Made by a program: the position numbers and the translations under genes. From NCBI GenBank assembly GCA_945873105.1, contig CAMCBW010000003.1, positions 1-64,000 on the forward strand: a DNA stretch of 64,000 nucleotides, read 5' to 3'. This DNA is from Tangfeifania diversioriginum. GTDB lineage: Bacteria > Bacteroidota > Bacteroidia > Bacteroidales > Prolixibacteraceae. The notes under the pieces are model-generated. The model did not search any database, had not been told where the DNA came from, and saw only the letters and a program-made list of their open reading frames with translations. Shown one piece after another: positions 37,158-46,527 of this stretch (positions are counted from its first letter, which is position 1; the number at the start of each line of letters is the position of its first letter).

Positions 37158-37204
37158 AACTCCGATAAAACATTGAATAGCAATGTGTTATAGGAGTTTT
37201 TTTT
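37158..37204 (+). terminator. Rho-independent terminator downstream of integrase
   Basis: AACTCC...AACATTG pairs with CAATGTGTT...GGAGTT around AATAG, followed by a run of eight T. Confidence 0.8.
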
Positions 37205-37338
37205 ATTTGCTACTGTAACCCTACTGAAACATTTCGTTTCTAGAGTGAAAAAGTGATCTTAGGATATGTGTGAAATATTAATATGAATGAACAAAGTCGC
37301 CATTTTTGGTCGTTGTGAAATTTATTTTAGAGCATCTG

Positions 37339-37834
37339 ACTCATAGTAGCTTATATCCAAAAAATCAAATTTTTGGGATACTCCTTCTATGAGAATGGGA
37401 AAGGGGGACGACTTCGGGCACACCCCAAAAGCATCGCCAGGATGAAGGAGCGGATTAGAACGCTCACATCCAGGAGCAACGGCTGAGGGAATGCTAGACG
37501 GAAAGAGGTACTCAGGCATTATACTGGCTGGGTTAACTACTTTAGGCTGGCAGATATAAAAAGACTTCTGCTCAATGTGGATGAATGGTATCGCAGACGT
37601 TTGCAGATGGTTAACTGGAAACAATGGAAACTGACACGAACCCGTTTGCGGAATCTCATTAAAGTTGGCATCAATAAATCCAAGGTATGTGAATATGCTA
37701 ATACCAGAAAAGGCCATTGGCATACTGCCAATAGCCCAATATTATTAACCATTTTCATCACCACCGACCGTCTTCAACATGCAGGCTACATCTTCTTTTC
37801 GGATTATTACCGAAAGGTCTATAGCGTAAATTAA
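37339..37834 (+). pseudogene. Group II intron reverse transcriptase/maturase, C-terminal relic
   Basis: The frame reads IKFLGYSFYENGKGGRLR, HPKSIARMKERIRTLTSRSNG, then TGA at 37484-37486 where intact relatives have Trp, then ARRKEVLRHYTGWVNYF and the GIIM maturase domain (DEWYRRRLQMVNWKQWK, RNLIKVGINKSK, NTRKGHWHTANSPIL). A stop also precedes it. The N-terminal reverse-transcriptase motifs, including YADD, are absent. It is a 5'-truncated, inactivated intron ORF. The intron domain V follows directly. Confidence 0.85.
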
Positions 37835-37905
37835 GGAACCGCCGTGTACCGAACGGTTCGCACGGTGGTGTGGAAGGACGAAACGGGAATTAATCCCGTT
37901 TCTCC
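37835..37905 (+). ncRNA. Group II intron 3' end (domains V and VI)
   Basis: GGAACCGCCGTGTACCGAAC and CACGGTGGT form the domain V hairpin (stem CCGCCGTG/CACGGTGG) right after the maturase stop; AAACGGGA-ATTAA-TCCCGTTT (37881-37901) forms a domain VI-like stem. The 5' part of the intron was not recognised, so the ribozyme is incomplete. Confidence 0.75.
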
Positions 37906-37987
37906 TATCCGATTTTACGCCAGGAAGACGCCAGGATTTGAAGCTGTTTAGAGGTTTTGTGCTGAAAAAATATGCACATGATTTCGT

Positions 37988-38224
37988 TTAAAATTCATTT
38001 TTATAGCTTACACAGGCAATCAATAGCCTGTCAAATAATTTTTCTCCAAAGGATCTTCTATTATACTTATAGCAAAATTCATTGAGGTAGCCTTGTAAAT
38101 ATTGGGGCCTCACATCATGATGAATATCGAGCAGTAATCGTTTAGCATTGCTGATGGCCAGGTGTACCCATGGAAGCATTTCGCTGACACTTTCTTTTGG
38201 TATTACAACAGGTTTATGATATAT
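37988..38224 (-). pseudogene. IS1595 (ISXO2-like) transposase, C-terminal relic
   Basis: The frame reads HKPVVIPKESVSEMLPWVH, AISNAKRLLLDIHHDV, QGYLNEFCYKYNRR, FGEKLFDRLLIA, which are the C-terminal motifs of IS1595-family transposases. The N-terminal two thirds are missing. No terminal inverted repeats were found. It adds to the integrase and intron relics in this junction. Confidence 0.8.
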
Positions 38225-38365
38225 TTAATAAAATTCTGAATGAAATGTGTGTTTTGTTTCTCATAACAGTATCAATACTTAGTATTTTGTCTAATCTCAA
38301 TTATTTAAAATAAATATTCTATTTTTTCATTAAATGGTAGTCTCAGTAAATATTCCATTTCATTT

Positions 38366-40000
38366 CTACCAAAAATATGCGTAGAAACCTACACAAATAA
38401 GAACTACTACGCCTGTTGTAATGATATCCCAATTACTCCAGCTACTGCGGGTTTCAGCGATTTGTTCCGGACTTTGTGAGAAATATGTTAGACCCTGAAG
38501 CTGTGTTTCACTTGCACGAGGGGTGAACATACTGATAAGAACCATCGCGCTCATTGTAAAGAAAAACAGGAACAGACAGAAATGCAGCCAGTTAATATCC
38601 AACAACATACCAAATAAGCTATCGGCAGCAAACGATGATTTAAAGATCATTAAGGTTAACCTGAACATCCCAATAAAAAAACCAAGCAAAAGACCCCATT
38701 CACCTGCTTTTGGAGTAATCCGCCGGTTAAATACACCCATCAGGAATACCGCAGAGATTGCAGGTGCAATCAAAGACTGAACATTCTGTAAATATTCGTA
38801 AAGTACACTGCCCAGACCTCTCATGATTGGTATCCAAACCAGACCTAATACTACAACCGCCACAGTAGCCATCCGGCCTACCCATACCAATTTGTGCTCG
38901 CTGGCATTAGGTCTGTAATTTTTATAAAAGTCGATAGTAAAAAGTGTAGCTGAAGAATTAAAGTGAGCAGCTAGTGAAGTCATCAATGCAGCAATAAATC
39001 CAACGACTACAATTCCTTTAACGCCTATTGGTAATAAATTGGTTACCATACTGCCATAAGCTTTGTCGTTACTGTCGAAGTCGAATCCAGGAACCCCTTT
39101 GGCTTTGAGAGCTGCTGCGATCATACCGGGAATCAGGAACATAAATACGGGAAGAATTTTCAGGAATCCAGCCAGAATAGTTCCTTTACGCGCATTATCC
39201 AAATCTTTTGCAGCGAGGGCACGTTGCACAATGTGCTGATCGGTACACCAGTACCAGAAACCAATGATTGCTGATCCGAAAATAACACCAATCCCCGGGA
39301 ATTTGTCGTACCATGGATCCCCTTTAATGTGAATTAAATGCATATTGTCGCCTGAATATTTTACAACTTCGCTCCATCCGTCCAAAAGTCCACCACCACC
39401 TACTTTCAGAAGACCAAGTATCAGAATGGTAAACGCTCCTACAATCAAGATCGGGGTTTGTATTACCGAAATTGTCATAATCCCTTTCATTCCGCCTAAT
39501 ACAGTAAATACCCCCGTGAACAGAACCAGTCCGATTGCTCCATACCAAAAGTCGATTCCCATAACTGTTTCCAGAAAAATGCCACCAGTAAATGCTGTTA
39601 CGGATACTTTGGTAAGCACATAGCTGATCAGTGTAATAATAGATAAAGTAGAACTGGTGTTCTTATTGAAACGTTTCAGTAAGAATTCGGGCATTGTAAA
39701 CACTTTGCTATGAGCGTAAAATGGTACAAATACCCAACCTAGTACTAAAACCAACCAGCCTTGCATTTCCCAGTGAGCCATAGCCATACCACTCTCGGCA
39801 CCTGCTCCAGCCAAACCAACGAGATGTTCCGAACCTATATTTGCCGCAAAAATTGCCGCACCAACGGCTAGCCATGTTTCACTCCGGCCCGAAAGAAAGT
39901 AATCACTTGTATCATCTTTTTTGTTTTTCAGAACCCATAGTACAATGCCAATCAGTCCGAATAGAAAAAGGACAAGAATAATCCAGTCAATTGTGCTCAT
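38366..40000 (-). CDS. SSS-family sodium/solute (sugar) symporter
   Basis: 544 residues with about 13-14 membrane segments. SSS hallmarks include FLSGRSETWLAVGAAIFAANIGSEHLVG at the N-terminus, the GGMKGIMTISVIQ segment, WYWCTDQHIVQRAL and SSATLFTIDFYK. It most resembles the Na+/sugar (SGLT-like) branch. It is the last gene of a run of - strand sugar-catabolism genes (46334 to 38366), so it is the probable importer for the sugar metabolised by the isomerase, kinase and aldolase upstream. The exact sugar cannot be told from sequence. Confidence 0.9.
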   Translation of the reverse strand: MSTIDWIILVLFLFGLIGIVLWVLKNKKDDTSDYFLSGRSETWLAVGAAIFAANIGSEHLVGLAGAGAESGMAMAHWEMQGWLVLVLGWVFVPFYAHSKVFTMPEFLLKRFNKNTSSTLSIITLISYVLTKVSVTAFTGGIFLETVMGIDFWYGAIGLVLFTGVFTVLGGMKGIMTISVIQTPILIVGAFTILILGLLKVGGGGLLDGWSEVVKYSGDNMHLIHIKGDPWYDKFPGIGVIFGSAIIGFWYWCTDQHIVQRALAAKDLDNARKGTILAGFLKILPVFMFLIPGMIAAALKAKGVPGFDFDSNDKAYGSMVTNLLPIGVKGIVVVGFIAALMTSLAAHFNSSATLFTIDFYKNYRPNASEHKLVWVGRMATVAVVVLGLVWIPIMRGLGSVLYEYLQNVQSLIAPAISAVFLMGVFNRRITPKAGEWGLLLGFFIGMFRLTLMIFKSSFAADSLFGMLLDINWLHFCLFLFFFTMSAMVLISMFTPRASETQLQGLTYFSQSPEQIAETRSSWSNWDIITTGVVVLICVGFYAYFW

Positions 40001-40096
40001 TGATTTAGTAGTTTAAATTGATATTTAACTTAAATGAATTTAATGTATAGGTAAAGTTTGTCAGAAAAAAACCTGTCCCCGCGTTATTTTTATCGG

Positions 40097-41284
40097 TTAC
40101 ACCTTCAATCCAGAGGTAATAATCCTGCTTATTATTTTACAATCCTCAACCGAATTTAATCCGCATATATTCGTTAAAACATATGATAATCCTTTGTCAT
40201 GAAGAGTATTTGAAAACTCTACGTCACCAGGAAACATGTTCTTGTTTTCATCCATTGCCCTAAAACATAGACCGTAGGCAAACGTTTGCAAGATCTTGCT
40301 CACAGGTACTTTAAATTGAATTCCGTCTATAAGTGGGCTGAGAATCCTGTCATTTCTGTGCAATTTTCGTTTGAGGTCGCAGCCTACCCTGAATACAGTA
40401 TCACCCAAGGCACGGTTTTCAAAACGATAGAGTAAATCGTCAATATGTTTTATAAGGTCTGACTTTGAAAACTCCCCGGGATATTTCCTCATGAGAATTT
40501 CTGCACTTTGCAACATCGCACTGCGCGTAAAGTGCTTAACTTCCGAATTGCAGAGTATATCAGATAAATATGTAACAGAAGGATCAGCCAGAAAACCAGC
40601 ATAAGCAGCAACAGCATGTCCGAAATTATGAATATACGATTTGCGGTCAACCCAGGCATTTATATTTTCTTTTGGTACCAATCCATTAACTTCTGGTATG
40701 GGATTTACGAATGCTCTTTTATCCAGAATCAGTGAATTGTAGGGTTCTGCATATACGAGTAGCAGGTCTTTTCCCTGCTCTTCCAGTGGCATTATAGGAA
40801 CCATCTTGCCAATACTGGTTTCAATCAATCCAACAAGTTCGTCAATTGGAAAAGCTTCATCCAAAGCACCTTTAAGTACGTCTTTGACATACATGCCTGC
40901 ATTTCTCATATTTTCAGCCAGTATGATATCCAGAGGCATTTCCCCAAACTTTTTCTGCCGTAAGATCAGCCCTTTTGCTATCAAAGTAATAACATGTGGC
41001 AAGCCCCGTTGTCCTACAGAGATGGCTGCAATATCACAGTTGGATAACTCTTTAGCAACCTGAGTTTCATTTTTAGCCCAAACACCACGTACGTTTTGAA
41101 CCCTGATAATTTCATCGGGATGAGCACTTTTAATAACAACATCATACTCATTCCGGTGATTCAGTTCCTGAATTATAGATTCAAACAAATCAACGAATAC
41201 CACTTCATATCCCGATCTCGAAAATAGCTGGCCAACAAATGATCGTCCAATTTTACCCGCACCAAATAGAACAAGCTTCTTCAT
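40097..41284 (-). CDS. Mannitol-dehydrogenase-family NAD-dependent oxidoreductase (MtlD-like)
   Basis: 395 residues. N-terminal Rossmann fold with FGAGKIGRSFVGQLF, the AENMRNAG and SIGKMVPIMP segments of mannitol-1-phosphate 5-dehydrogenase relatives, and KSYIHNFGHAVAAYAGF with the catalytic Lys/His region. Members interconvert polyols or polyol phosphates and ketoses with NAD(H). It lies 12 bp from the DUF4432 epimerase gene, so it is part of the same operon. The substrate may be a hexitol or hexitol phosphate; this is inferred. Confidence 0.85.
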   Translation of the reverse strand: MKKLVLFGAGKIGRSFVGQLFSRSGYEVVFVDLFESIIQELNHRNEYDVVIKSAHPDEIIRVQNVRGVWAKNETQVAKELSNCDIAAISVGQRGLPHVITLIAKGLILRQKKFGEMPLDIILAENMRNAGMYVKDVLKGALDEAFPIDELVGLIETSIGKMVPIMPLEEQGKDLLLVYAEPYNSLILDKRAFVNPIPEVNGLVPKENINAWVDRKSYIHNFGHAVAAYAGFLADPSVTYLSDILCNSEVKHFTRSAMLQSAEILMRKYPGEFSKSDLIKHIDDLLYRFENRALGDTVFRVGCDLKRKLHRNDRILSPLIDGIQFKVPVSKILQTFAYGLCFRAMDENKNMFPGDVEFSNTLHDKGLSYVLTNICGLNSVEDCKIISRIITSGLKV

Positions 41285-41296
41285 TCTTTCCTGATT

Positions 41297-42307
41297 TTAA
41301 AAGAATAAATCCTGAACTGAAATTTCGATGATATTCGTCGTACTTTCCCCAGGAAGCAGCATTGGCAAGGCATTTTCTTCACGAAGGATTTTACGTGATT
41401 TCCCCAAAACATTGCAGGGCTCTATTCCCAGCACAAATTCGCCATTGCCCATCATTTTCCACTCCGTCAGGTAAGGAAGTTGGCTAATATTGAATTTGAT
41501 ACTGACGGATGCCCCCAATTTCTTGTTTTTCAGGGTGACCATAGTTTCATTATTTTGGTCGCCCTTCATGGTGTGAAAAAAAACCTGTTCCTTGTAACCT
41601 GATTCAGGTTTTATGAAATTTCTGAATTGATTCATTCCCGGAACCGCATTAGCATCGCGCGGCTCAGTAGCTGAAGGATCGATCACGAATTCGGCATCTT
41701 CAGATAAAAGCGGAAAACCAAAGTTCATGTGGTAAAGAATCATATAAGGACTAACCACACTGCCGAAATTGGTGATCGTATCGGAAATTCGGATGACGTT
41801 TTGGCCGTGTATGGAAGAAATTTCGCGTTCCATCCGGATTTTTTTTCCGAACAGAAAACCTTCTTCAACTGTACCTCTCACCTTGGTGTGATATTCGTCG
41901 CCTACCCAGCCCGATAAATCAGCATACTGTTTGACCGGTAATGTAGAATATCTGCCATGAAGTCCAAATTCTTCCCCTTCATCTGTTGTAGGGCCCCCAA
42001 AATGGCTTAATCCGCAAGTAGTGAGAAGTCCGCCTGCAAAAGTGCGAAGCCAGCCAATTCCTTCAGGTTCATAATAGGAAGGGTGGGTTTCTCCGTTGCA
42101 GGTAAGATAAACCAAATTCATCCCTTTATAACTGGCTAGCGAAATGTCCAGCCCACGATCGGGCAATACGGTATATTGAAGTCCACCGCCGGTATTGATA
42201 TCCGTTGCCCTCATTCCACGTCCCCAACCTTCGCTCAGAATATAATGCCGGCAACTGCCTATTTGTGAAAGGTTGCCAATATAGGCGAGTAATTCATCTT
42301 TTTTCAT
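41297..42307 (-). CDS. DUF4432 / aldose-1-epimerase-like protein
   Basis: 336 residues with a galactose-mutarotase-like beta-sandwich fold: VLPDRGLDISLASYKGMNLVYL near the N-terminus, FAGGLLTTCGLSHFGGP, GLHGRYSTLPV and the C-terminal LGIEPCNVLGKSR. No signal peptide, so cytoplasmic. DUF4432 proteins are found in sugar-catabolism operons and are thought to epimerise the anomeric carbon; direct data are scarce. It is followed by the MtlD-like gene after 12 bp. Confidence 0.85.
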   Translation of the reverse strand: MKKDELLAYIGNLSQIGSCRHYILSEGWGRGMRATDINTGGGLQYTVLPDRGLDISLASYKGMNLVYLTCNGETHPSYYEPEGIGWLRTFAGGLLTTCGLSHFGGPTTDEGEEFGLHGRYSTLPVKQYADLSGWVGDEYHTKVRGTVEEGFLFGKKIRMEREISSIHGQNVIRISDTITNFGSVVSPYMILYHMNFGFPLLSEDAEFVIDPSATEPRDANAVPGMNQFRNFIKPESGYKEQVFFHTMKGDQNNETMVTLKNKKLGASVSIKFNISQLPYLTEWKMMGNGEFVLGIEPCNVLGKSRKILREENALPMLLPGESTTNIIEISVQDLFF

Positions 42308-42360
42308 GAAGTTGTTTTTGTTGTTTTAACAGATCTCTAATCTCTTTGGGGTTAGTTCCC

Positions 42361-42426
42361 CGAAGCTCTGCTTCGCATTAAAAAACTGAATTACAAGTGA
42401 TACCTCGTTAGGTCTGCTGCGAGGTA
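42361..42426. repeat. REP-like hairpin pair in the kinase-epimerase gap
   Basis: CGAAGC-TCT-GCTTCG (42361-42375) and TACCTCG...CGAGGTA (42401-42426) are two stem-loops, both with TCTGCT in or beside the loop. They sit between the FGGY kinase and the epimerase. They look like extragenic palindromic repeats rather than a T-tailed terminator. Confidence 0.5.
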
Positions 42427-42457
42427 ATTCATTTTTAGTGAATGTTGAATTTGCCGT

Positions 42458-43948
42458 TTATACCTTCCAGAATTGCTTTAGAACTGGGTATAACTGCTTA
42501 TAAGCTGTGAATTTTTTATTATACAATTTAGCATTTTGTGCATTTGGAGTAAAAATTTCATTTTTATTATGCTTTATCAACTGATCTACTGGGATTTTCT
42601 CAAATGCGCTACAGGCCAAAAGTGCGGCTCCATAGCATCCAGCCTCATTGATTTCCCCTACAATAATTTTCTTGTTCAGGATATCTGCTTTCAATTGAGT
42701 CCAGCTACTATTGCGTGCACCGCCACCTGTTGCAATGAAGGTATGGATCTTCATTCCTGATCTTTCCATCAGTTGAAGATTAAGTTTCATTTCCATTGCT
42801 ACTCCCTCCAGAAGTGCCTTAGTAATTTCTCCTTTTGTAGTCGTATGTTGAAGTCCGATGATAGCTCCTTTTGCCCTGGTGTCAAAATAGGGAGTTCCGG
42901 TGGCTGAAAAATAGGGCAGTACAAGTAGTTCTGTTGGCGATTTCGGCATTGCATCAAGGAGCAATGTATAAGCATTCTCTCCCGTTTTAGCTGCCTGATC
43001 AACTTCAGATTGTCCGAGTTCATCACGCATCCAGCGAAGAATATTACCACCTGTTAAACTGTATGCAACGGTTGTATATTTACCCTTTATGGTATAGTCG
43101 TAACAACAAAGATTGTTTTTTTGAAGTTCTTCCGAGAAACTTGGTTTATCAAACATCGGGCAGAAACACTCCACGGTTCCGGTCGCATACATGCACATAC
43201 CCGGTTCTATAACGCCAGCTCCCAAGGCTGCACAAGTTTGGTCGTGTCCTCCTGCAACAATCATGACCGGATTTTTAAAACCAAGTTTTTCACCCCTGGC
43301 CAGACCAAGAATTCCTGTTTTTTCCCCTGAAGGAACAGGAGTAGCAAGTTTTTTGACTGCAAGTCCTGTAGCGTTAAGAATATCTTTACTCCATTGATGT
43401 CCAATCACATCAAACAACATCGTTCGACCTGCCAAAGACCAACTTATCTTTGGATCAAGACCTATTCTAAAATGAAACAGATCTTCGAAACAAAGAAAAT
43501 ATTTTGAATTGTTCCATATTTCAGGTTGGCTCTTTTTGATCCATAGAATTTTGAAAAGCGTGAATATTGGATGAGGAGTATGTCCGGTGATATCATAAAT
43601 TTTATCTATACCGAAACTCTTGCTCCAATCAGTCGCGATATCTCTTGCTCTCGAATCGGATGAAACCATTGCATTTCCTAAAGTCTGCCCATCCCATCCA
43701 ACCGGCGTAAATGCTTCACCCTGACTCGAGATACTCATGGATACAACAGGATCCGAAATTTTTGAATTGACTTCTTCAATGACTTCGAAACATTTGTCGA
43801 TCACTTCATTTGGATTGAGTTCTGCCCAATCAGGGTGAAGATGTAAGATTGTGTATTCACGGAAAGCTGAAGCAAGCTCAACTCCTGCACCATTGAATAC
43901 GACCGCCTTACATCCCCCTGTACCTATATCTAAACCCAGATAGCTCAT
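42458..43948 (-). CDS. FGGY-family carbohydrate kinase (xylulokinase-like)
   Basis: 496 residues. N-terminal phosphate-binding LGLDIGTGGCKAVVF, an internal GGHDQTCAALGAG segment (catalytic Asp region) and the adenosine motif TGGGARNSSWTQLKADILN are all typical of FGGY kinases. It phosphorylates a ketose, probably the product of the isomerase gene immediately upstream; the two genes overlap by one base at 43948. The sugar is not identified. Cytoplasmic. Confidence 0.9.
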   Translation of the reverse strand: MSYLGLDIGTGGCKAVVFNGAGVELASAFREYTILHLHPDWAELNPNEVIDKCFEVIEEVNSKISDPVVSMSISSQGEAFTPVGWDGQTLGNAMVSSDSRARDIATDWSKSFGIDKIYDITGHTPHPIFTLFKILWIKKSQPEIWNNSKYFLCFEDLFHFRIGLDPKISWSLAGRTMLFDVIGHQWSKDILNATGLAVKKLATPVPSGEKTGILGLARGEKLGFKNPVMIVAGGHDQTCAALGAGVIEPGMCMYATGTVECFCPMFDKPSFSEELQKNNLCCYDYTIKGKYTTVAYSLTGGNILRWMRDELGQSEVDQAAKTGENAYTLLLDAMPKSPTELLVLPYFSATGTPYFDTRAKGAIIGLQHTTTKGEITKALLEGVAMEMKLNLQLMERSGMKIHTFIATGGGARNSSWTQLKADILNKKIIVGEINEAGCYGAALLACSAFEKIPVDQLIKHNKNEIFTPNAQNAKLYNKKFTAYKQLYPVLKQFWKV

Positions 43949-45354
43949 TAAATTTCAGTAATTTCGTAACCCAGGTAGCGTGTAAATGCTTCGCGTATAG
44001 CTTTAGCAGAATGTCCTGGAGTCACGCTCACATGGTGGCGGTAACCATTGTATCCGATTTTATATAGCTTATCCTGTAAGTTGTCGATTTTCGCTACTCC
44101 ACCGCAACCAAAGAATCCTTCCTGAATCACATCGTTAGTGAACTCTCCTTCGCCCAGATAAATGTGAATTTTTCCATCTTGTGTTTTGGAACTGGCAAAA
44201 GTGATTTTGTTTGGAGCAATCCGACCTACATTGGGACCCCAACCATTTCCTTCACCCAGTGCCTTGGCGAACATCGGATGGTCAATCACTTCTCCTTTGC
44301 CTGTCATGAGACTCTGCGGTACCGGGCCGCAGTGGAACAGGATACATTTATCGGGATCGGTGTCATAGTTATTGTTCCAGTCGAGACAAGTAGCCGGTTT
44401 CCCAGATGCCAGATTAAGCGCATGCATGGTTATTGCGTTACAGATATCGAGTTCACAAGCTGCCGGAATTCCACGATCGTTAATTTCACTCAATAAAGAG
44501 CACGGAGCAACTCCAAATTCCATTTCCATTTCAATCCAGCAGCGTAATGCAAGTGCATCAAGACTATATTCAACAATAATATCATCAAGTACAACACCGA
44601 AACGGACCATATTCTCAAACGCTTTTGCCGGAACTTTCTTGAAATTAGTGTAATTTGTTAGACGGTAGGCTTTTTGTTTTGCGGCTACTGACTCAATATC
44701 CACCAACCGGACCCGTCTGAAAACTTCAGACAAATCAAGTACCTCGGTGGTAATACCATATTTTTGCAATGTTAGCTCGTCGTAGCGGACAGTTTTAAAT
44801 GCAGTAGTTCTTGCGCCGATAGCACCGACTGTCATTCGTTTCATGCCTTTTACAACTTTACAGACTTTGTCGAAAATATCAATCTGCTCTTCGAATTCTT
44901 TAGAGAACGGATGAACAGTATGTGGCATAAAAGCAGTATAAGGCAACTGATATTGGTAAAAGACATCCATGATGGAGAATTTACCACAGAATGCATCACG
45001 ACGCTGGTGGAATTTCAATTTGTATAAATCGTCAGGATAGGCCAGAATAAAAATAGGCACACCGGCATCCTGAAGGGCAGAAATGGCACCGGTTTCGTCA
45101 CCAAAATTCGGAAGACAAAGAATTACACCTTCAAACTTACCTTTGTGTTCATCGAGGAACTTGGCGTATTTACGGCCTTCTTCAGGACTTTCAACAGCTC
45201 CGAAACGGGTCAGATTACTTTCTAACATCAGGAAATCATGACCTAACTTTTTCAAGATTTCGCTTAGTTCCGTGCGGGCTTCAGCTATTAATGATTCCGG
45301 GAAAAATCCACGGTTGCCAAAATAAAGCGCGAAAGTCGATTTTTGCTTTTTCAT
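43948..45354 (-). CDS. L-fucose/L-arabinose isomerase-family protein
   Basis: 468 residues. The fold is that of the FucI/AraA C-terminal-like family: RFGAVESPEEGRKYAKFL near the N-terminus, ALRCWIEMEMEFGVAPCSLLSEIND with acidic metal-binding residues, ACELDICNAI and NGWGPNVGRI. Members interconvert aldoses and ketoses. With the FGGY kinase downstream and the class II aldolase upstream, it makes an isomerase, kinase, aldolase route. Fucose, galactose or arabinose-like sugars are all possible substrates. Confidence 0.85.
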   Translation of the reverse strand: MKKQKSTFALYFGNRGFFPESLIAEARTELSEILKKLGHDFLMLESNLTRFGAVESPEEGRKYAKFLDEHKGKFEGVILCLPNFGDETGAISALQDAGVPIFILAYPDDLYKLKFHQRRDAFCGKFSIMDVFYQYQLPYTAFMPHTVHPFSKEFEEQIDIFDKVCKVVKGMKRMTVGAIGARTTAFKTVRYDELTLQKYGITTEVLDLSEVFRRVRLVDIESVAAKQKAYRLTNYTNFKKVPAKAFENMVRFGVVLDDIIVEYSLDALALRCWIEMEMEFGVAPCSLLSEINDRGIPAACELDICNAITMHALNLASGKPATCLDWNNNYDTDPDKCILFHCGPVPQSLMTGKGEVIDHPMFAKALGEGNGWGPNVGRIAPNKITFASSKTQDGKIHIYLGEGEFTNDVIQEGFFGCGGVAKIDNLQDKLYKIGYNGYRHHVSVTPGHSAKAIREAFTRYLGYEITEI

Positions 45355-45425
45355 AATCTTAATATTTATTAGTTTTATTGGGCAAAAATTATTATTGCTA
45401 TTTTGTAAGATCTAAGATTTTCATT

Positions 45426-46334
45426 TTAAAAAATACGATTAGCTGATCCTGCAATTTCAAGTTGATTATTGATAAGGTCGAGCATTTCACGATAAACTGC
45501 TTCCTGTGCAGTAGAAACTGAATCATTCATCAGTTTTTCATAAGGTTGTCTTATGGCTGTAGCGATGTTTATTTTAGCTATACCCTGCTTAAATGACTGC
45601 ATCAGGTATTCTTTGGCAATGCCAGTTCCTCCATGTAATACAAGAGGAATATTTACAGATTCATTAATCAATTTTAAGTGAGGTATAGCAAGACGGGCTT
45701 CTATTTTCTTCTCAGTCCGTGTTACAGCAGATATAGCTCCATGAATATTTCCAATGGCTACTGACAACCAGTCAGTTTGGGTCTCCTCTACAAAGCGTTT
45801 TGCTTCTTCCGGCGAGGTAAATCCTTTTCCTGAAGCAAAAAGTTCTTCATATGGAGGCAATGGTCCTGATTCATGACCCATTACTGCTCCGAGTTCAGCT
45901 TCAATCGGGATGCCTGCATTATGGGCCAACAAAGCAATTTTGCGGGTCGCCTCAATATTATCTGCCAATGAAAGACGTGAACCGTCTATCATCACCGAAT
46001 CATATCCAAGGTCAATCGCTTCAGCAATAATACGTTCAAAATTAGTATGCAGATTATCTTCATCAATCACAGGTACATGATCAAGATGAAGCCGTGTAAA
46101 TCGTCTGTCCTTTAATTTTTCATATTCATCGCGAATAGATTTCATGCTTCCCGATTTAAATTTGATCCATTCAAGACGAGCGACCATAATCATCCCAAAA
46201 GTATCCGTGTCATGAAGGGCTCTCATTACGGGCTCCATCATTGGAAGATAAGGAATATTAAAACCTGGGATTACAATTCCTTTTTCTCTCGCCTTGTTTA
46301 CCAACATGTCTGTACTATGCTTATATTCAATCAT
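45426..46334 (-). CDS. Class II ketose-bisphosphate aldolase family protein
   Basis: 302 residues. TIM barrel of the FbaA/GatY/KbaY family: GIVIPGFNIPYLPMMEPV at the start, HLDHVP zinc ligands, the SVMIDGSRLSLADNIEATRKI block, EAELGAVMGHE, and PLVLHGGTGIAKEYLMQSFKQGIAKINIAT. It cleaves a ketose phosphate with retro-aldol chemistry using zinc. It is the first gene of the - strand sugar operon and is divergent from the AraC regulator. Longer inserts than in tagatose aldolases make the exact substrate uncertain. Confidence 0.85.
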   Translation of the reverse strand: MIEYKHSTDMLVNKAREKGIVIPGFNIPYLPMMEPVMRALHDTDTFGMIMVARLEWIKFKSGSMKSIRDEYEKLKDRRFTRLHLDHVPVIDEDNLHTNFERIIAEAIDLGYDSVMIDGSRLSLADNIEATRKIALLAHNAGIPIEAELGAVMGHESGPLPPYEELFASGKGFTSPEEAKRFVEETQTDWLSVAIGNIHGAISAVTRTEKKIEARLAIPHLKLINESVNIPLVLHGGTGIAKEYLMQSFKQGIAKINIATAIRQPYEKLMNDSVSTAQEAVYREMLDLINNQLEIAGSANRIF

Positions 46335-46527
46335 AAATAAAATATTTAAATAAAATAATTTTTATTAAAATCCTATGCAGATGTTTAAAACTACATCATA
46401 TTCCTTCAACCTCTGGAAATACAATTATAGATGTTTAAGAACCATAAAGTGTAGCATTCAATGTGCTGAATCATGAACTATATTTACACACTTAGTGTAT
46501 TGAATGGATCATTAATTAAATATTATT
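46335..46527. promoter_or_regulatory. Divergent promoter region with ACACTTAGTGT palindrome
   Basis: 193 AT-rich bp between the sugar operon and the AraC gene. ACAC-TTA-GTGT at 46488-46498 is a perfect short palindrome and a possible regulator-binding site. ATTCA...TGAAT near 46456-46471 is a weaker inverted repeat. Confidence 0.35.
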
